Below are positions 17,641-27,959 of a stretch of DNA of 64,000 bases, in pieces. A program made the translations under genes and the position numbers. This stretch comes from Salipiger aestuarii (GTDB lineage: Bacteria; Pseudomonadota; Alphaproteobacteria; Rhodobacterales; Rhodobacteraceae). Under the pieces are notes generated by a model. It did no database searches, had not been told where the DNA came from, and was given only the letters and a program-made list of their open reading frames with translations. Location: the NCBI RefSeq assembly GCF_003259905.1, contig NZ_QLMG01000003.1:62001-126000 (forward strand). Reading direction: 5' to 3'. The stretch's first letter is position 1. Each line of letters begins with the position of its first letter.

Positions 17641-20613
17641 ATGACGGATCAAAGCCCGAACGACCAGTTCCACGCCTCTAGCTTCATGCAGGGCGCGAAC
17701 GCCGAATATCTCGAACAGATGTATGCGCGTTACGCCAATGACCCGAACGCGGTCGATGACGCCTGGGCGGAGTTTTTCAAGGCGCTCGGAGATGACGAGA
17801 CCAGCGTCAAGGCCGAAGCGGCGGGCGCATCCTGGCAGAGGGCCGACTGGCCTCCCGTGCCGAGCGACGACATCACCGCGGCGCTGACCGGCGAATGGCC
17901 AATGCCGATGGTCCCCACCGAAGCCAGGGGCGCGGGCAAGAAGATCACCGAAAAGGCCGCCGCGGCCGGCGTGCCGGTGAGCGACGACCAGATCAAGCGC
18001 GCCGTGCTGGATTCGATCCGTGCGCTGATGATCATCCGCGCCTACCGCATCCGGGGCCATCTTGCCGCCAACCTCGATCCGCTGGGCCTGCACGGAAATG
18101 ACGCCCATCCCGAACTTGATCCCAAGGCCTACGGCTTCACCGAGGCCGACATGGACCGGCCAATTTTCATCGACAACGTGCTTGGCCTTCAGATCGCGTC
18201 GCTGCGCGAGATCATGGGCGTGCTCAAGCGCACCTATTGCGGCACCTTCGCGCTGCAATACATGCATATTTCCGACCCCGAACAATCGGCCTGGCTGAAA
18301 GAGCGTATCGAAGGTTACGGGCGCGAGATCAAGTTCACCCGCGAGGGGCGCCGCGCCATCCTCAACAAGCTGGTCGAGGCCGAGGGTTTCGAGAAATTCC
18401 TGCACGTCAAATACATGGGGACCAAGCGGTTCGGTCTGGACGGCGGCGAAAGCCTGATCCCCGCGATGGAGCAGATCATCAAGCGCGGCGGCAACCTGGG
18501 CGTCAAGGAAATCGTGATGGGGATGCCCCACCGCGGCCGACTGTCGGTTCTGGCCAACGTGTTGAACAAACCTTACCGCGCGATTTTCAACGAATTTCAG
18601 GGCGGCAGCTTCAAGCCCGACGATGTGGACGGTTCGGGCGATGTGAAATATCACCTCGGTGCCTCGTCGGATCGTGAATTCGACGGCCATCCGGTTCACC
18701 TGTCGCTGACCGCCAACCCCAGCCACCTTGAAGCGGTCAACCCCGTCGTGCTGGGCAAGGTGCGCGCCAAGCAGGACCAGATGGGCGATGTGGAACGCCG
18801 CCAGGTGCTGTCGATCCTGCTGCATGGCGACGCGGCCTTTGCCGGCCAGGGCGTCGTGGCCGAATGTTTCGCGCTGTCGGGCCTGCGCGGGCACCGCACG
18901 GGCGGCACCATCCACATCGTGGTGAACAACCAGATCGGGTTCACCACCGCGCCGCATTTCTCGCGCTCCTCGCCCTATCCCACCGACAACGCGCTGGTGG
19001 TCGAGGCGCCGATTTTTCACGTCAATGGCGACGATCCCGAAGCCGTCGTGCACGCCGCCAAGGTCGCGACCGAATATCGCCAGAAGTTCGGCAAGGATGT
19101 GGTCATCGACATCTTCTGCTACCGCCGCTTTGGTCACAACGAGGGCGACGAGCCCATGTTCACCAACCCGGTGATGTACAAGAAGATCAAGCAGCAGAAA
19201 ACCACGCTGACGCTGTACACCGACCGCCTTGTCAAGGACGGCCTGATCCCCGAGGGCGAGATCGAGGATATGAAGGCGCAGTTCCAGTCGCATCTGAACA
19301 GCGAATTCGAGGCGGGCAAGACCTACAAGCCCAACAAGGCCGACTGGCTGGATGGCCGCTGGAGCCACCTAGACAAGCAAAAAGAGGGCAATTACCAGCG
19401 CGGCGAAACCGCCATCAAGCCCGAAACCCTGGCCGAGATCGGCAAGGGGCTGACCGCCACGCCCGCCGATTTTCCGCTGCACAAGACCATCGGGCGCTTC
19501 CTTGACGCGCGCTCGAAGATGTTCGAAACCGGGCAAGGGTTCGATTGGGCGACGGGCGAGGCCATCGCCTTTGGCTCGCTGCTGACCGAAGGCTACCCGA
19601 TCCGCCTGTCCGGGCAGGACAGCACGCGCGGCACCTTCTCGCAGCGCCATTCGGGGCTCGTGAACCAGGACAACGAAGACCGCTACTATCCGCTGAACCA
19701 CATCCGTGAGGGCCAGTCCCGCTACGAGGTGATCGACAGCGCGCTGTCGGAATACGCGGTCTGCGGCTTCGAATACGGCTATTCGCTGGCCGAACCCAAC
19801 GCGCTGACCCTGTGGGAAGCCCAGTTCGGCGATTTCGCCAACGGCGCGCAGATCATGTTCGATCAGTTCATCAGCTCGGGCGAATCCAAGTGGCTGCGCA
19901 TGTCGGGGCTTGTCTGCCTGTTGCCCCACGGGTTCGAAGGTCAGGGCCCCGAACACAGCTCGGCGCGTCTGGAACGGTTCCTGCAACAATGCGGCCAGGA
20001 CAACTGGATCGTGGCGAACTGCACCACGCCCGCCAACTACTGCCACATCCTGCGCCGCCAGCTGCACCGCAGCTACCGCAAGCCGCTTATCCTGATGACG
20101 CCGAAATCGTTGCTGCGTCACAAGATGGCGGTGTCGACCGCGGATGATTTCACCACCGGGTCCAGCTTTCACCGGGTGCTGTGGGACAGCGCGCAATCGG
20201 GCGAAAGCGACATCCAGCTCAAGCCTGACACCGAGATCAAGCGCGTGGTAATGTGTTCGGGCAAGGTCTATTACGACCTGCTCGAAGAGCGCGACGCGCG
20301 GGGCATCGACGATGTGTATCTGCTGCGGGTCGAACAGTTCTATCCGTTCCCGGCGCTCAGTCTCGTCAAGGAGCTGGAGCGGTTCAAGGGCGCCGAGATG
20401 ATCTGGTGTCAGGAAGAACCCAAGAACCAGGGCGCCTGGACCTTCATCGAGCCGAACATCGAATGGGTGCTGGGGCGCATCGACGCCGTCTCGAAACGGC
20501 CGCGTTATGTGGGCCGCGCCACATCGGCGTCCCCCGCGACGGGACTGGCCAGCCAGCACAAGGCACAACAACAGGCGCTCGTGGACGAAGCGCTGACCAT
20601 CGAAGGGAACTGA
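17641..20613 (+). CDS. sucA: 2-oxoglutarate dehydrogenase E1 component
   Basis: Thiamine-diphosphate-dependent E1 of the 2-oxoglutarate dehydrogenase complex; it decarboxylates 2-oxoglutarate and passes the succinyl group to the lipoyl arm of SucB. The 990-residue protein has the E1 N-terminal helix ([14 protein letters not shown]) that docks to E2, the [11 protein letters not shown] and [10 protein letters not shown] motifs, a TPP/Mg region around [20 protein letters not shown], and the C-terminal transketolase-like half containing [13 protein letters not shown] and EFGYSLAEP-like sequence. Length is slightly above the E. coli enzyme, as usual in this group. sucB starts 4 nt after its stop. 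Confidence 0.98.
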   Translation: MTDQSPNDQFHASSFMQGANAEYLEQMYARYANDPNAVDDAWAEFFKALGDDETSVKAEAAGASWQRADWPPVPSDDITAALTGEWPMPMVPTEARGAGKKITEKAAAAGVPVSDDQIKRAVLDSIRALMIIRAYRIRGHLAANLDPLGLHGNDAHPELDPKAYGFTEADMDRPIFIDNVLGLQIASLREIMGVLKRTYCGTFALQYMHISDPEQSAWLKERIEGYGREIKFTREGRRAILNKLVEAEGFEKFLHVKYMGTKRFGLDGGESLIPAMEQIIKRGGNLGVKEIVMGMPHRGRLSVLANVLNKPYRAIFNEFQGGSFKPDDVDGSGDVKYHLGASSDREFDGHPVHLSLTANPSHLEAVNPVVLGKVRAKQDQMGDVERRQVLSILLHGDAAFAGQGVVAECFALSGLRGHRTGGTIHIVVNNQIGFTTAPHFSRSSPYPTDNALVVEAPIFHVNGDDPEAVVHAAKVATEYRQKFGKDVVIDIFCYRRFGHNEGDEPMFTNPVMYKKIKQQKTTLTLYTDRLVKDGLIPEGEIEDMKAQFQSHLNSEFEAGKTYKPNKADWLDGRWSHLDKQKEGNYQRGETAIKPETLAEIGKGLTATPADFPLHKTIGRFLDARSKMFETGQGFDWATGEAIAFGSLLTEGYPIRLSGQDSTRGTFSQRHSGLVNQDNEDRYYPLNHIREGQSRYEVIDSALSEYAVCGFEYGYSLAEPNALTLWEAQFGDFANGAQIMFDQFISSGESKWLRMSGLVCLLPHGFEGQGPEHSSARLERFLQQCGQDNWIVANCTTPANYCHILRRQLHRSYRKPLILMTPKSLLRHKMAVSTADDFTTGSSFHRVLWDSAQSGESDIQLKPDTEIKRVVMCSGKVYYDLLEERDARGIDDVYLLRVEQFYPFPALSLVKELERFKGAEMIWCQEEPKNQGAWTFIEPNIEWVLGRIDAVSKRPRYVGRATSASPATGLASQHKAQQQALVDEALTIEGN

Positions 20614-20617
20614 TCTG

Positions 20618-22144
20618 ATGACGACCGAAGTGCGCGTCCCCACGCTCGGGGAATCCGTGACCGAGGCGACCGTCGCCACCTGGTTCAAGAAACCGGGCGA
20701 TGCGGTGGCGGTTGACGAGATGCTCTGCGAGTTGGAAACCGACAAGGTCACCGTCGAGGTGCCCTCGCCGGTCGAAGGCATCCTCGAAGACATCGTGGCG
20801 AGCGAAGGCGACACCGTCGGCGTCGATGCCCTGCTGGCCAATGTCGCGCCCGCGGGCGAGGCCGGCTCTGCCACGGTCGAGGAACGCCCCTCGGCCTCCA
20901 AACCCGCCGAAGCGCCCAAGGGCGACGCGGCGCCGGTCGACGTGATGGTCCCCACCTTGGGCGAATCCGTCTCGGAGGCGACGGTGTCGACCTGGTTCAA
21001 GAAGGTCGGCGACAGCGTCGCGCAGGACGAGATGCTGTGCGAGCTGGAAACCGACAAGGTGTCGGTCGAGGTTCCCTCGCCCGCCGCGGGCACCCTGACC
21101 GAGATCCTCGCCAATGAGGGCGACACCGTCGAAGCCGGCGGCAAGCTGGGCGTTCTGTCTTCGGGCGCCGGCACCACGTCGGGCGCGGTCACAGCCCCCG
21201 CGCCCAGCTCGGCCTCGGACGCCGAGCCGTCCATGTCGGGACGCGCCGATGTCGAGGATGCGCCGTCGGCCAAGAAAGCCATGGCCGAAGCCGGTCTTGA
21301 CGCGGGCAGCGTCAAGGGGTCGGGCAAGGACGGCCGCGTGATGAAGGAAGACGTGAGCGCTGCCATCGCCGCGACCAAATCCTCGCCCGCGCCCACCCCG
21401 GCCCCGGCAGCAGTCAAACGCGCGCCCAGCCCCGCCGAGGACGCCGCCCGCGAAGAGCGCGTCAAGATGACCCGCCTGCGCCAGACCATCGCCAAGCGGC
21501 TCAAGGACGCGCAGAACACCGCCGCCATGCTGACCACCTTCAACGAGGTGGACATGACCGAAACGATGGCGCTGCGCAGTCAGTACAAGGATCTGTTCGA
21601 GAAAAAGCACGGCGTCCGGCTGGGGTTCATGTCCTTCTTCACCAAGGCCTGCGTGCATGCGCTGAAAGAGGTCCCCGAGGTGAACGCCGAAATCGACGGC
21701 ACCGATGTGGTCTACAAGAACTTCGTCCATATGGGCATCGCGGCTGGCACGCCCCAGGGTCTGGTGGTGCCGGTGCTGCGCGACGTCGACCAGAAAAGCT
21801 TTGCCGAAATCGAAGGCGAGATCGCCGAAAAGGGCAAGCGCGCCCGTGATGGCAAGCTGTCCATGGCGGAAATGCAGGGCGGCACCTTCACCATCTCGAA
21901 CGGCGGCGTCTACGGGTCGCTGATGTCGTCGCCCATTCTGAACCCGCCGCAGTCGGGCATTCTGGGGATGCACAAGATCCAGGACCGCCCCATGGTCGTC
22001 AACGGCGAGATCAAGATCCGCCCGATGATGTATCTTGCGCTGTCCTACGATCACCGTGTCGTCGATGGCAAGGGCGCCGTGACCTTCCTTGTCCGCGTCA
22101 AGGAAGCGCTCGAAGATCCACGTCGCCTGCTGATGGATCTGTAA
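20618..22144 (+). CDS. sucB: Dihydrolipoyl succinyltransferase E2 with two lipoyl domains
   Basis: E2 core of 2-oxoglutarate dehydrogenase. The 508-residue protein has two tandem lipoyl domains (about residues 2-77 and 107-182), each with a lipoylation motif ([14 protein letters not shown] and [14 protein letters not shown]), joined by Ala/Pro-rich linkers. A peripheral-subunit-binding domain ([20 protein letters not shown]) and the catalytic acyltransferase domain ending in [13 protein letters not shown] follow. E. coli SucB has a single lipoyl domain; two are found in several alphaproteobacteria. lpd lies 1.26 kb downstream, after two small genes. Confidence 0.97.
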   Translation: MTTEVRVPTLGESVTEATVATWFKKPGDAVAVDEMLCELETDKVTVEVPSPVEGILEDIVASEGDTVGVDALLANVAPAGEAGSATVEERPSASKPAEAPKGDAAPVDVMVPTLGESVSEATVSTWFKKVGDSVAQDEMLCELETDKVSVEVPSPAAGTLTEILANEGDTVEAGGKLGVLSSGAGTTSGAVTAPAPSSASDAEPSMSGRADVEDAPSAKKAMAEAGLDAGSVKGSGKDGRVMKEDVSAAIAATKSSPAPTPAPAAVKRAPSPAEDAAREERVKMTRLRQTIAKRLKDAQNTAAMLTTFNEVDMTETMALRSQYKDLFEKKHGVRLGFMSFFTKACVHALKEVPEVNAEIDGTDVVYKNFVHMGIAAGTPQGLVVPVLRDVDQKSFAEIEGEIAEKGKRARDGKLSMAEMQGGTFTISNGGVYGSLMSSPILNPPQSGILGMHKIQDRPMVVNGEIKIRPMMYLALSYDHRVVDGKGAVTFLVRVKEALEDPRRLLMDL

Positions 22145-22680
22145 AATGCAGGTCGCGGCTCACATTGTCCATCGGTGGTCCGCGAAACAATTCGGCGAGT
22201 TTTTCAGTTTCTCAGAAGAACTCGCCGGGTATCCGACGATTGTGTTTCCGGTCGATGAAGACGATGCAATCCTCATGAACGAAGACCGCTCGGGGGTGAT
22301 TGACGCGGCTAACGTCGCCCCTTTGAAGGAACAGTCGACAAGCTGTGGCTCGCCGCGATCGGGTGAGCTGACCGATCCCGGAACATGCCCCGGGCAGTTT
22401 CGCTCGGTCCCGGAGTTTCTGTTTGAGCGGCGGGATCTCGGAAACCTTGTCGCCTTGACGAGCAAGAGCGAGCGCCAAGACTACAAACCCGGAAGCCGCG
22501 ACCATCGAGGGAACATCATGAGCTATTTCCAGAAAATCCACGACGGGTCGGACTGCTCGATGGCTCCGCGCCCGGCGTTTTCAGTCCGGCGGTCATTGAG
22601 CAGCGGGTGACCTCGATTGAAAACTCCAAAGAATGATGTCCGACCGCCGAGCCCGTTTTTCTGCAATCCCAGGAGGCCGC
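22145..22680. other. Gap between sucB and the 79-aa gene; no convincing gene
   Basis: About 535 bases without a recognisable gene. Codon pattern and base composition look less regular than in the flanks. A minus-strand open frame at 22212-22541 (109 codons, hydrophobic N-terminus VVLALALAR, C-terminus with CIVFIDRKHNRR) could be a small exported protein, but it lacks a clear ribosome site. A tiny plus-strand frame at 22518-22610 (30 codons, starting MSYFQKIHDG) has GAGGGAAC before its ATG. Both are too weak to call. The stretch may be decayed sequence. Confidence 0.4.
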
Positions 22681-22920
22681 ATGAGCCTGCAACTCCTCGT
22701 CCGCCACGCCACCTTTGACGACGCTTCCTTCGACAGCGACGCCGAAAACCGCGCAACTGCCGGGCTGACCCTGCTGCAACGCTGGTTCGAACCACAAGGC
22801 GCTGCACATTGGCTGCTGTATCAGGTCAGCGACCAGCCCAGGGCCCAAGGCTGGCTCGAAAAATCCGCCGCACTCGGCCACGCGCCCGCAGATGCGCATT
22901 TTCTGCAAACCGCATCATGA
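22681..22920 (+). CDS. Small soluble protein of unknown function, 79 aa
   Basis: A 79-residue protein with a strong AGGAGG site 5 nt before the ATG. It has no signal peptide or membrane segment. The sequence is largely helical with aromatic clusters (LLQRWFEPQGAAHWLLYQV) and a C-terminal LGHAPADAHFLQ. No family is recognised. Its stop overlaps the next start as ATGA, so it is coupled to the MAPEG protein gene, and both sit between sucB and lpd. Confidence 0.65.
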   Translation: MSLQLLVRHATFDDASFDSDAENRATAGLTLLQRWFEPQGAAHWLLYQVSDQPRAQGWLEKSAALGHAPADAHFLQTAS

Positions 22921-23306
22921 CCCCCGAACTTATCGCCCTCATCCTCGCAGCGCTGCTTCAGATATTGCAAATCGCGCTGTTCTCGGTGCTGGCGCAGAAA
23001 CAGGTCGGCCGGACATACGCGGCCTCGCCGCGCGACGAACCGCGCCAACTGACCGGCATGGCCGGTCGCGCCCAACGCGCCATGAACAACCACTTCGAAG
23101 GCCTGATCCTGTTCACCATCGCCGTGCTCGCCGTCACCTACGCGGATCAGGGCACCGGCGTGACCGCCGCCTGCGCCGTGCTTTTCGTGCTGGCGCGCGT
23201 GGTCTACGTTCCCGCCTATCTCTTTGGCTGGTCGCCCTGGCGCTCGCTTGTCTGGGCCGTCGGCCTTTTTGCAACAGCGACCATGCTGGTCGCGACATTG
23301 ATCTAG
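22917..23306 (+). CDS. MAPEG family membrane protein
   Basis: A 129-residue protein with four membrane segments and the MAPEG (membrane-associated eicosanoid/glutathione metabolism) pattern: GRAQRAMNNHFEGLILFTIAV in the middle and AYLFGWSPWRSLVW near the end. Bacterial members are usually of unknown substrate and some bind glutathione. The start is the ATG overlapping the upstream stop. Its place inside the 2-oxoglutarate dehydrogenase block suggests co-transcription with lpd rather than a shared function. Confidence 0.85.
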   Translation: MTPELIALILAALLQILQIALFSVLAQKQVGRTYAASPRDEPRQLTGMAGRAQRAMNNHFEGLILFTIAVLAVTYADQGTGVTAACAVLFVLARVVYVPAYLFGWSPWRSLVWAVGLFATATMLVATLI

Positions 23307-23400
23307 GCCTGTTCTGGCCCGAAATATCCCGGGGAAGTCCGCGGCATGCGGACGGGGGCGCCCCCCCCCTTTCCCGCAAGCATGAAAGAAAGGACATCCC

Positions 23401-24795
23401 ATGGCTGAATACGACGTCATCGTCATTGGCGCTGGCCCCGGCGGCTATGTTGCCGCCATCCGCTGCGCGCAACTCGGGCTCAGGACCGCCTGCGTCGAAG
23501 GCCGCGAAACCCTTGGCGGCACCTGCCTGAACGTCGGCTGCATTCCGTCCAAGGCGCTGCTGCATGCCAGCCATCAGTTGCACGAGGCGCAGCACAACTT
23601 TGCGGCCATGGGTCTGAACGCCGACAGCCCCACCGTCGACTGGGCCAAGATGCTGTCCTACAAGGACGACGTGATCGGTCAGAACACCAAGGGCATCGAA
23701 TTCCTGTTCAAGAAGAACAAGATCGACTGGCTCAAGGGCTGGGCAACGATCCCCGAGGCGGGCAAGGTGTCGGTCGACGGCGAAACCTACGGCGCGAAGA
23801 ACATCATCATCGCCTCTGGCTCGGTGCCCGCCTCGGTGCCCGGCGCGGATGTGACGGTCGATGAGAAAACCGTGGTCACGTCCACCGGCGCGCTGGAACT
23901 GTCCGAGATCCCGAAGAAAATGATCGTTATTGGCGCCGGTGTCATCGGGCTTGAGATGGGGTCGGTCTATGCCCGCCTTGGCGCCGAGGTCGAGGTGATC
24001 GAATACCTTGACGCCATCACCCCCGGCATGGACGCCGAAGTCCAGCGCGCGCTGCAAAAGCTTCTGACCAAGCAGGGGCTGAAATTCACCATGGGCGCCG
24101 CCGTGTCCAAGGTGGACGTGGCGGATGGCAAGGCCAGCGTGACCTACAAGCTGCGCAAGGACGACAGCGACCATACGTCGGATGCGGATGTGGTGCTGGT
24201 GGCGACGGGTCGCAAACCCTTGACCGACGGGCTTGGCCTTGAAACGCTCGGGGTCGAGTTGACCGACCGTGGCCAGATCAAGACCGACACCCATTGGCAG
24301 ACCACGGTCAAGGGAATCTATGCCATCGGCGATGCCATCATCGGCCCGATGCTGGCCCATAAGGCCGAGGATGAGGGCATGGCCTGCGCCGAGGTCATCG
24401 CGGGCAAGCATGGCCATGTGAATTACGGCGTGATCCCCGGCGTGATCTACACTTGGCCCGAAGTGGCGAGCGTCGGCAAGACCGAAGCCGATCTCAAGGA
24501 CGAGGGTCGCGCTTACAAGGTCGGCAAGTTCTCGTTCATGGGCAACGGCCGCGCCAAGGCCGTTTTCGCCGGCGACGGGTTCGTCAAGATCCTGGTGGAC
24601 AAGGAAACCGACCGCATTCTTGGTTGCCACATCATCGGCCCGTCGGCGGGCGACCTGATCCACGAGGTCTGCGTGACCATGGAATACGGTGGCTCTGCCG
24701 AGGATCTGGCGCTGACCTGCCACGCGCATCCGACATTTTCGGAAGCGGTGCGTGAAGCCGCACTGGCCTGCGGCGACGGCGCGATTCACGCCTGA
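23401..24795 (+). CDS. lpd: Dihydrolipoyl dehydrogenase (E3)
   Basis: FAD-dependent E3 that reoxidises the lipoyl arms of SucB (and possibly other 2-oxoacid complexes) using NAD+. The 464-residue protein has the FAD loop [13 protein letters not shown] at residues 7-19, the redox disulfide motif [13 protein letters not shown], a second nucleotide loop [14 protein letters not shown] for NAD, and the C-terminal catalytic pair in [23 protein letters not shown] lies upstream of the ATG. It is the last gene of the TCA block and is closed by a strong terminator. Confidence 0.98.
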   Translation: MAEYDVIVIGAGPGGYVAAIRCAQLGLRTACVEGRETLGGTCLNVGCIPSKALLHASHQLHEAQHNFAAMGLNADSPTVDWAKMLSYKDDVIGQNTKGIEFLFKKNKIDWLKGWATIPEAGKVSVDGETYGAKNIIIASGSVPASVPGADVTVDEKTVVTSTGALELSEIPKKMIVIGAGVIGLEMGSVYARLGAEVEVIEYLDAITPGMDAEVQRALQKLLTKQGLKFTMGAAVSKVDVADGKASVTYKLRKDDSDHTSDADVVLVATGRKPLTDGLGLETLGVELTDRGQIKTDTHWQTTVKGIYAIGDAIIGPMLAHKAEDEGMACAEVIAGKHGHVNYGVIPGVIYTWPEVASVGKTEADLKDEGRAYKVGKFSFMGNGRAKAVFAGDGFVKILVDKETDRILGCHIIGPSAGDLIHEVCVTMEYGGSAEDLALTCHAHPTFSEAVREAALACGDGAIHA

Positions 24796-24801
24796 CCTAT
24801 G

Positions 24802-24839
24802 AAAAAGGCCCCCATCCGTGCGAGATGGGGGCCTTTTTT
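24802..24839 (+). terminator. Rho-independent terminator after lpd
   Basis: The arms AAAAAGGCCCCCATC and GATGGGGGCCTTTTTT pair around a 7-nt loop, starting 7 nt after the lpd stop. The A run on the other side would let it also serve the convergent PPOX gene. Confidence 0.9.
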
Positions 24840-24859
24840 GAAAAAATTTTCTTTCCGCG

Positions 24860-25462
24860 CTACCACAGCGTTGTCTTTGCCCGTTCAGCGAAATCGCGAT
24901 CCCAAGCCCCGGCTTCAATATCGCCACGGGTCATTTCCGACAGAATGTCGCCCAAGCTGGGCACCGTTCCCGCATCGTCGCGCTTCCAAAGTCCCGAGCG
25001 CATCAGCGATTTGGGGCATTGGGCATAAACCTCGGCGATTTCGACCACGATCACCGTGGCTGGATGCTTGCCTGCCTGTTTGAAACGCCCACAAAGCGTG
25101 GCATCATCGGTCAGCCACGCCTGCCCGTTCACCCGCACCACGACGTTTTCGCCCGGCACCATGAACATCAGCGCAATGCGCCCGTCGCGCACGATATTGC
25201 GCAGGCTGTCCAAACGGTTATTCCCCCGCCAATCGGGCAACGCCAGCGTGCCGGCGTCAAGTTCATGTACAACCGCACCGTCATCGCCGCGCGGGCTGGC
25301 ATCCATGCCCTCAGGCCCTGCCGTCGCCACGACACAGAACCGCGATCCCGCGATCCAACGCCGATAAGCGGGTGTCAGACGCCCGGAAACCTTGCGCACG
25401 GCCGCCTCGCTGACAGTGCCGTAAAGCGTCGTCAGGGCGTCAATGTTTTCAATCCGCCGCAT
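24860..25462 (-). CDS. FMN-dependent PPOX-type flavoprotein
   Basis: A 200-residue pyridoxamine 5'-phosphate oxidase-like split-barrel protein. It has the typical beta segment FCVVATAGPEGMDASPRGDDG, the flavin-contact stretch LPDWRGNNRLDSLRNI, and a C-terminal AQCPKSLMRSGLW with a KSLMRS motif shared by the MSMEG_1061-type subgroup. Probably an FMN- or F420-binding oxidoreductase of unknown substrate. Its start lies 14 nt inside the end of plsC, so the two are translationally linked. Confidence 0.85.
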   Translation of the reverse strand: MRRIENIDALTTLYGTVSEAAVRKVSGRLTPAYRRWIAGSRFCVVATAGPEGMDASPRGDDGAVVHELDAGTLALPDWRGNNRLDSLRNIVRDGRIALMFMVPGENVVVRVNGQAWLTDDATLCGRFKQAGKHPATVIVVEIAEVYAQCPKSLMRSGLWKRDDAGTVPSLGDILSEMTRGDIEAGAWDRDFAERAKTTLW

Positions 25463-26183
25463 CGCGGGCCTCCTGCAACAATCGCTCGCTTGCGGTTTCG
25501 ACGACCTGTTCCAGCATGGGCAGGTATTCGGTCTTGTTCACGTCCGCCGGAATGACGGGCAGAAATTCGACCACCGCCAGACCGGATTTGCGATAGACCC
25601 CGGTGCGCGGCCAGAAATATCCGACATTGGTGGCAGCCGGAATGCAAGGTTGTTTCAACTGTCGGTGCAACAATGCCGCCCCGACCTTGTAGTCCGCCTT
25701 GACGCCCGGTGCGACACGGGTGCCCTGCGGGAAGATGATAAGCTGACCGGGATAGGTCTGATTGCTGGCCGCCGCCTCGCGCAACATCTTGGCGATCGCC
25801 GCGCCACGCTTGCCGCGATCGACCGGAACACAGCCGATGCGGGTCGCGTACTGGCCGACCACGGGGGTAAACAGCAGCTCGCGCTTCATGATGAACTTGC
25901 CGTTGGGCACGGCGTCGAACAGCACGATGATGTCGAGAAAGCTCTGATGCTTGGACGCGATCAGCACCTCGCCGGTGGGCACCTCGCCGCGCACCTCGGT
26001 GCGCAGGCCGATCATCCAGCGCGCGGCCCAAAGCGTGAACCGGCACCACAGCTTGGCGACGCGCAGCGCGCCGTGCCGCGACATCAGCGTATAGGGAAAC
26101 AGGCCAAGGCCGATCACGGCCATGCCCCCGTACATCACCAGGGTGAACGCCAGGGACCGCACCCATTGCACCGCATAGGCCAT
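25449..26183 (-). CDS. plsC: 1-acyl-sn-glycerol-3-phosphate acyltransferase
   Basis: Acyltransferase that makes phosphatidic acid from lysophosphatidic acid at the inner membrane. The 244-residue protein has an N-terminal membrane segment (about residues 10-30), the catalytic HX4D box in KHQSFLD, the substrate motif IFPQGTRVAPG, and GCVPVDRGKRG. It is directly downstream of ftsX (the stop and start abut) and overlaps the PPOX gene by 14 nt. Confidence 0.93.
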   Translation of the reverse strand: MAYAVQWVRSLAFTLVMYGGMAVIGLGLFPYTLMSRHGALRVAKLWCRFTLWAARWMIGLRTEVRGEVPTGEVLIASKHQSFLDIIVLFDAVPNGKFIMKRELLFTPVVGQYATRIGCVPVDRGKRGAAIAKMLREAAASNQTYPGQLIIFPQGTRVAPGVKADYKVGAALLHRQLKQPCIPAATNVGYFWPRTGVYRKSGLAVVEFLPVIPADVNKTEYLPMLEQVVETASERLLQEARDAAD

Positions 26184-27089
26184 TCAGCTGAGCCCTCCCA
26201 GAACGCGCCGCGCCGCAACGGCGGTGGCGGCAAAGGCGACCGCCCCGGCCAGCGGCGGGATCAACGCGGGCATAACCCAATGCCAGCCCTGAAAGCCAAG
26301 GCCGGTCAGAAAACCCGCCGTCTCGCCCCCCGATGGCATAAGCAGCACCGCCACCACGCCAAGCGCCGTGCCCGCCGCCGCACCGATCAGCGCACGCAGC
26401 GTAAACCGGCGTACAAATGCGCGCGCGATGTAGTTGTCGGTGGCGCCCACAAGGCGCAGCACCGCGATGACCTGCGCGTTCGCCGCCAGCGCTGCGTTCG
26501 CCGCCAGCGTCACCATTGCGCCGACCGCAGCGGCGATCAGCCCGGCGGACACCCAGCCCAGCAGCGTGAGTCGTCCCGCCGCCTGCGCCAGCGGACGGCG
26601 CCAGCGGGCGTGATCGTCCAGCACGGCGCCGGGCACCTCGGCCTGAAGCCGCAATCGCAGCCCGGCGGGGTCATAGCCCTGCGCGGTTTCCTGCACCTCG
26701 ATCAGCTGCGGGACCGGAAGCTGGTCCACCGGCAGCTCCGGGCCGAACCAGGGCGCCAGCAGGGCCTGCTGTTCGGCCTCGCTCAGCGCGCGGGCCGATG
26801 CGACGCCGGGGGTTTGCTGCAACAGGCGCAGCGCCGCCGAGGTCTGCGCCACCATCTGTCCTGCCGGGGCCGAGATGCGCACCGTCGAAGACCGCGCCAG
26901 CTCATCCCCCCAGTTGCTGGCCAGCCGCCCCGCCGCCAGAGACAGCGCCAGCGCGAACACCGCCAGAAACGCCATGGCGCCCGCCGCAAACAGCGTCAGC
27001 CTCGCGGTGAACCCCGTCGGAGGCACAACGCGGTCGGCCGCCTTGTCCCCGCGCCCCAACGCCCGCAACGTATCCAGTGTCTGGTTCAA
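26184..27089 (-). CDS. ftsX: Cell-division ABC permease FtsX
   Basis: Membrane partner of FtsE. FtsEX couples ATP hydrolysis at the divisome to activation of periplasmic cell-wall hydrolases. The 301-residue protein has an N-terminal membrane segment around residues 28-50, a periplasmic domain of about 100 residues, then three membrane segments with the FtsX-type core VLRLVGATDNYIARAFVRRF. The start is a TTG overlapping the ftsE stop by 4 nt (TTGA), which implies tight translational coupling. Confidence 0.92.
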   Translation of the reverse strand: MNQTLDTLRALGRGDKAADRVVPPTGFTARLTLFAAGAMAFLAVFALALSLAAGRLASNWGDELARSSTVRISAPAGQMVAQTSAALRLLQQTPGVASARALSEAEQQALLAPWFGPELPVDQLPVPQLIEVQETAQGYDPAGLRLRLQAEVPGAVLDDHARWRRPLAQAAGRLTLLGWVSAGLIAAAVGAMVTLAANAALAANAQVIAVLRLVGATDNYIARAFVRRFTLRALIGAAAGTALGVVAVLLMPSGGETAGFLTGLGFQGWHWVMPALIPPLAGAVAFAATAVAARRVLGGLS

Positions 27090-27763
27090 AGATCCGCCCC
27101 CGCCGTTGCAATCCGCCGGTTCGCGATGCGCAGCACCCGCGCCTGCACCTGGCTTTTCGCCGCGCGGATCAGCGACAGATCATGCGTGGCGATCAGGACG
27201 GTCTTGCCCATGCGGTTCAGTTCCACCAGTAATTGCAACAGGCGCTGCGACATCTCCCAGTCGACGTTGCCGGTGGGTTCATCCGCAAGAATGACCTCGG
27301 GCGACATGATGACGGCGCGGGCCAGCGCGGCGCGCTGACGTTCGCCGCCGGACAACTCGGGCGGCAGCGCGGTGGCGCGCTCGGTCAGCCCGACCCAGGC
27401 GAGCAGTTCGCGCAGGTTTTCAGCCTGCCCCGCGACCGCCTGCCCCGATACCGTCAGCGGCAGCGCCACGTTTTCATGCACCGCAAGGTGGTCGAGAAAG
27501 GCACAATCCTGATGGACCACACCGATGCGGCGACGGGACATCGCGATGTCATCGCGCCCCATCTGCCGCACGTCCTGCCCGAAAATCCGCGCCTGCCCCG
27601 AGGTCGGACGCAGCGCTCCGTAACAGAGTTTCAGCAAGGTGGTCTTGCCCGCGCCGGACGGACCGGTCAGAAAATGGAAGGTCCCCGGCGCCAACTGAAG
27701 CGAAAGTTCGCTCAGCAGTTCCGCGCCGCCATAGCTGTACGCCACGTTCTCCAGCTCGATCAC
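27086..27763 (-). CDS. ftsE: Cell-division ATP-binding protein FtsE
   Basis: Cytoplasmic ATPase of the FtsEX divisome complex. The 225-residue protein, read from a GTG start (VIELENVAYSYGG), has Walker A GPSGAGKTT, the signature LSGGERQRAALARA and Walker B VILADEPTGNVD. An upstream extension of the frame is in poor context and is not used. It overlaps ftsX and is divergent from the zinc-ribbon gene at 27960. Confidence 0.94.
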   Translation of the reverse strand: MIELENVAYSYGGAELLSELSLQLAPGTFHFLTGPSGAGKTTLLKLCYGALRPTSGQARIFGQDVRQMGRDDIAMSRRRIGVVHQDCAFLDHLAVHENVALPLTVSGQAVAGQAENLRELLAWVGLTERATALPPELSGGERQRAALARAVIMSPEVILADEPTGNVDWEMSQRLLQLLVELNRMGKTVLIATHDLSLIRAAKSQVQARVLRIANRRIATAGADL

Positions 27764-27959
27764 GGCCGCCTCGCCCTTGTCAGGCCGCTCTTGTCGCAGT
27801 GACAAGGCAGGCCGAAAATCTCGGTCTGTTGTGCATGAGCCGCGCAGCATATGCAATCCGCGCGGCTGCCGGAAAATGGGCTTTCCCCTCCGGGTGCGGC
27901 AACCTATTGTCGCTGAGTGAAACGCGGCGCCCTGCGGCGCACAGGATCATGGGGACCAG

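Noticed and set aside
19369-21555. A 728-codon open frame antisense to sucA and sucB
   Set aside because: It lies opposite clear sucA/sucB domains. The Ser/Thr/Ala-rich stretch mirrors the Ala/Pro linkers of SucB; no ribosome site or domain.
22146-22610. A 154-codon plus-strand frame directly after sucB
   Set aside because: No ribosome site, irregular codon use, no domain. Only the last 30 codons have a plausible start, described as part of the gap.
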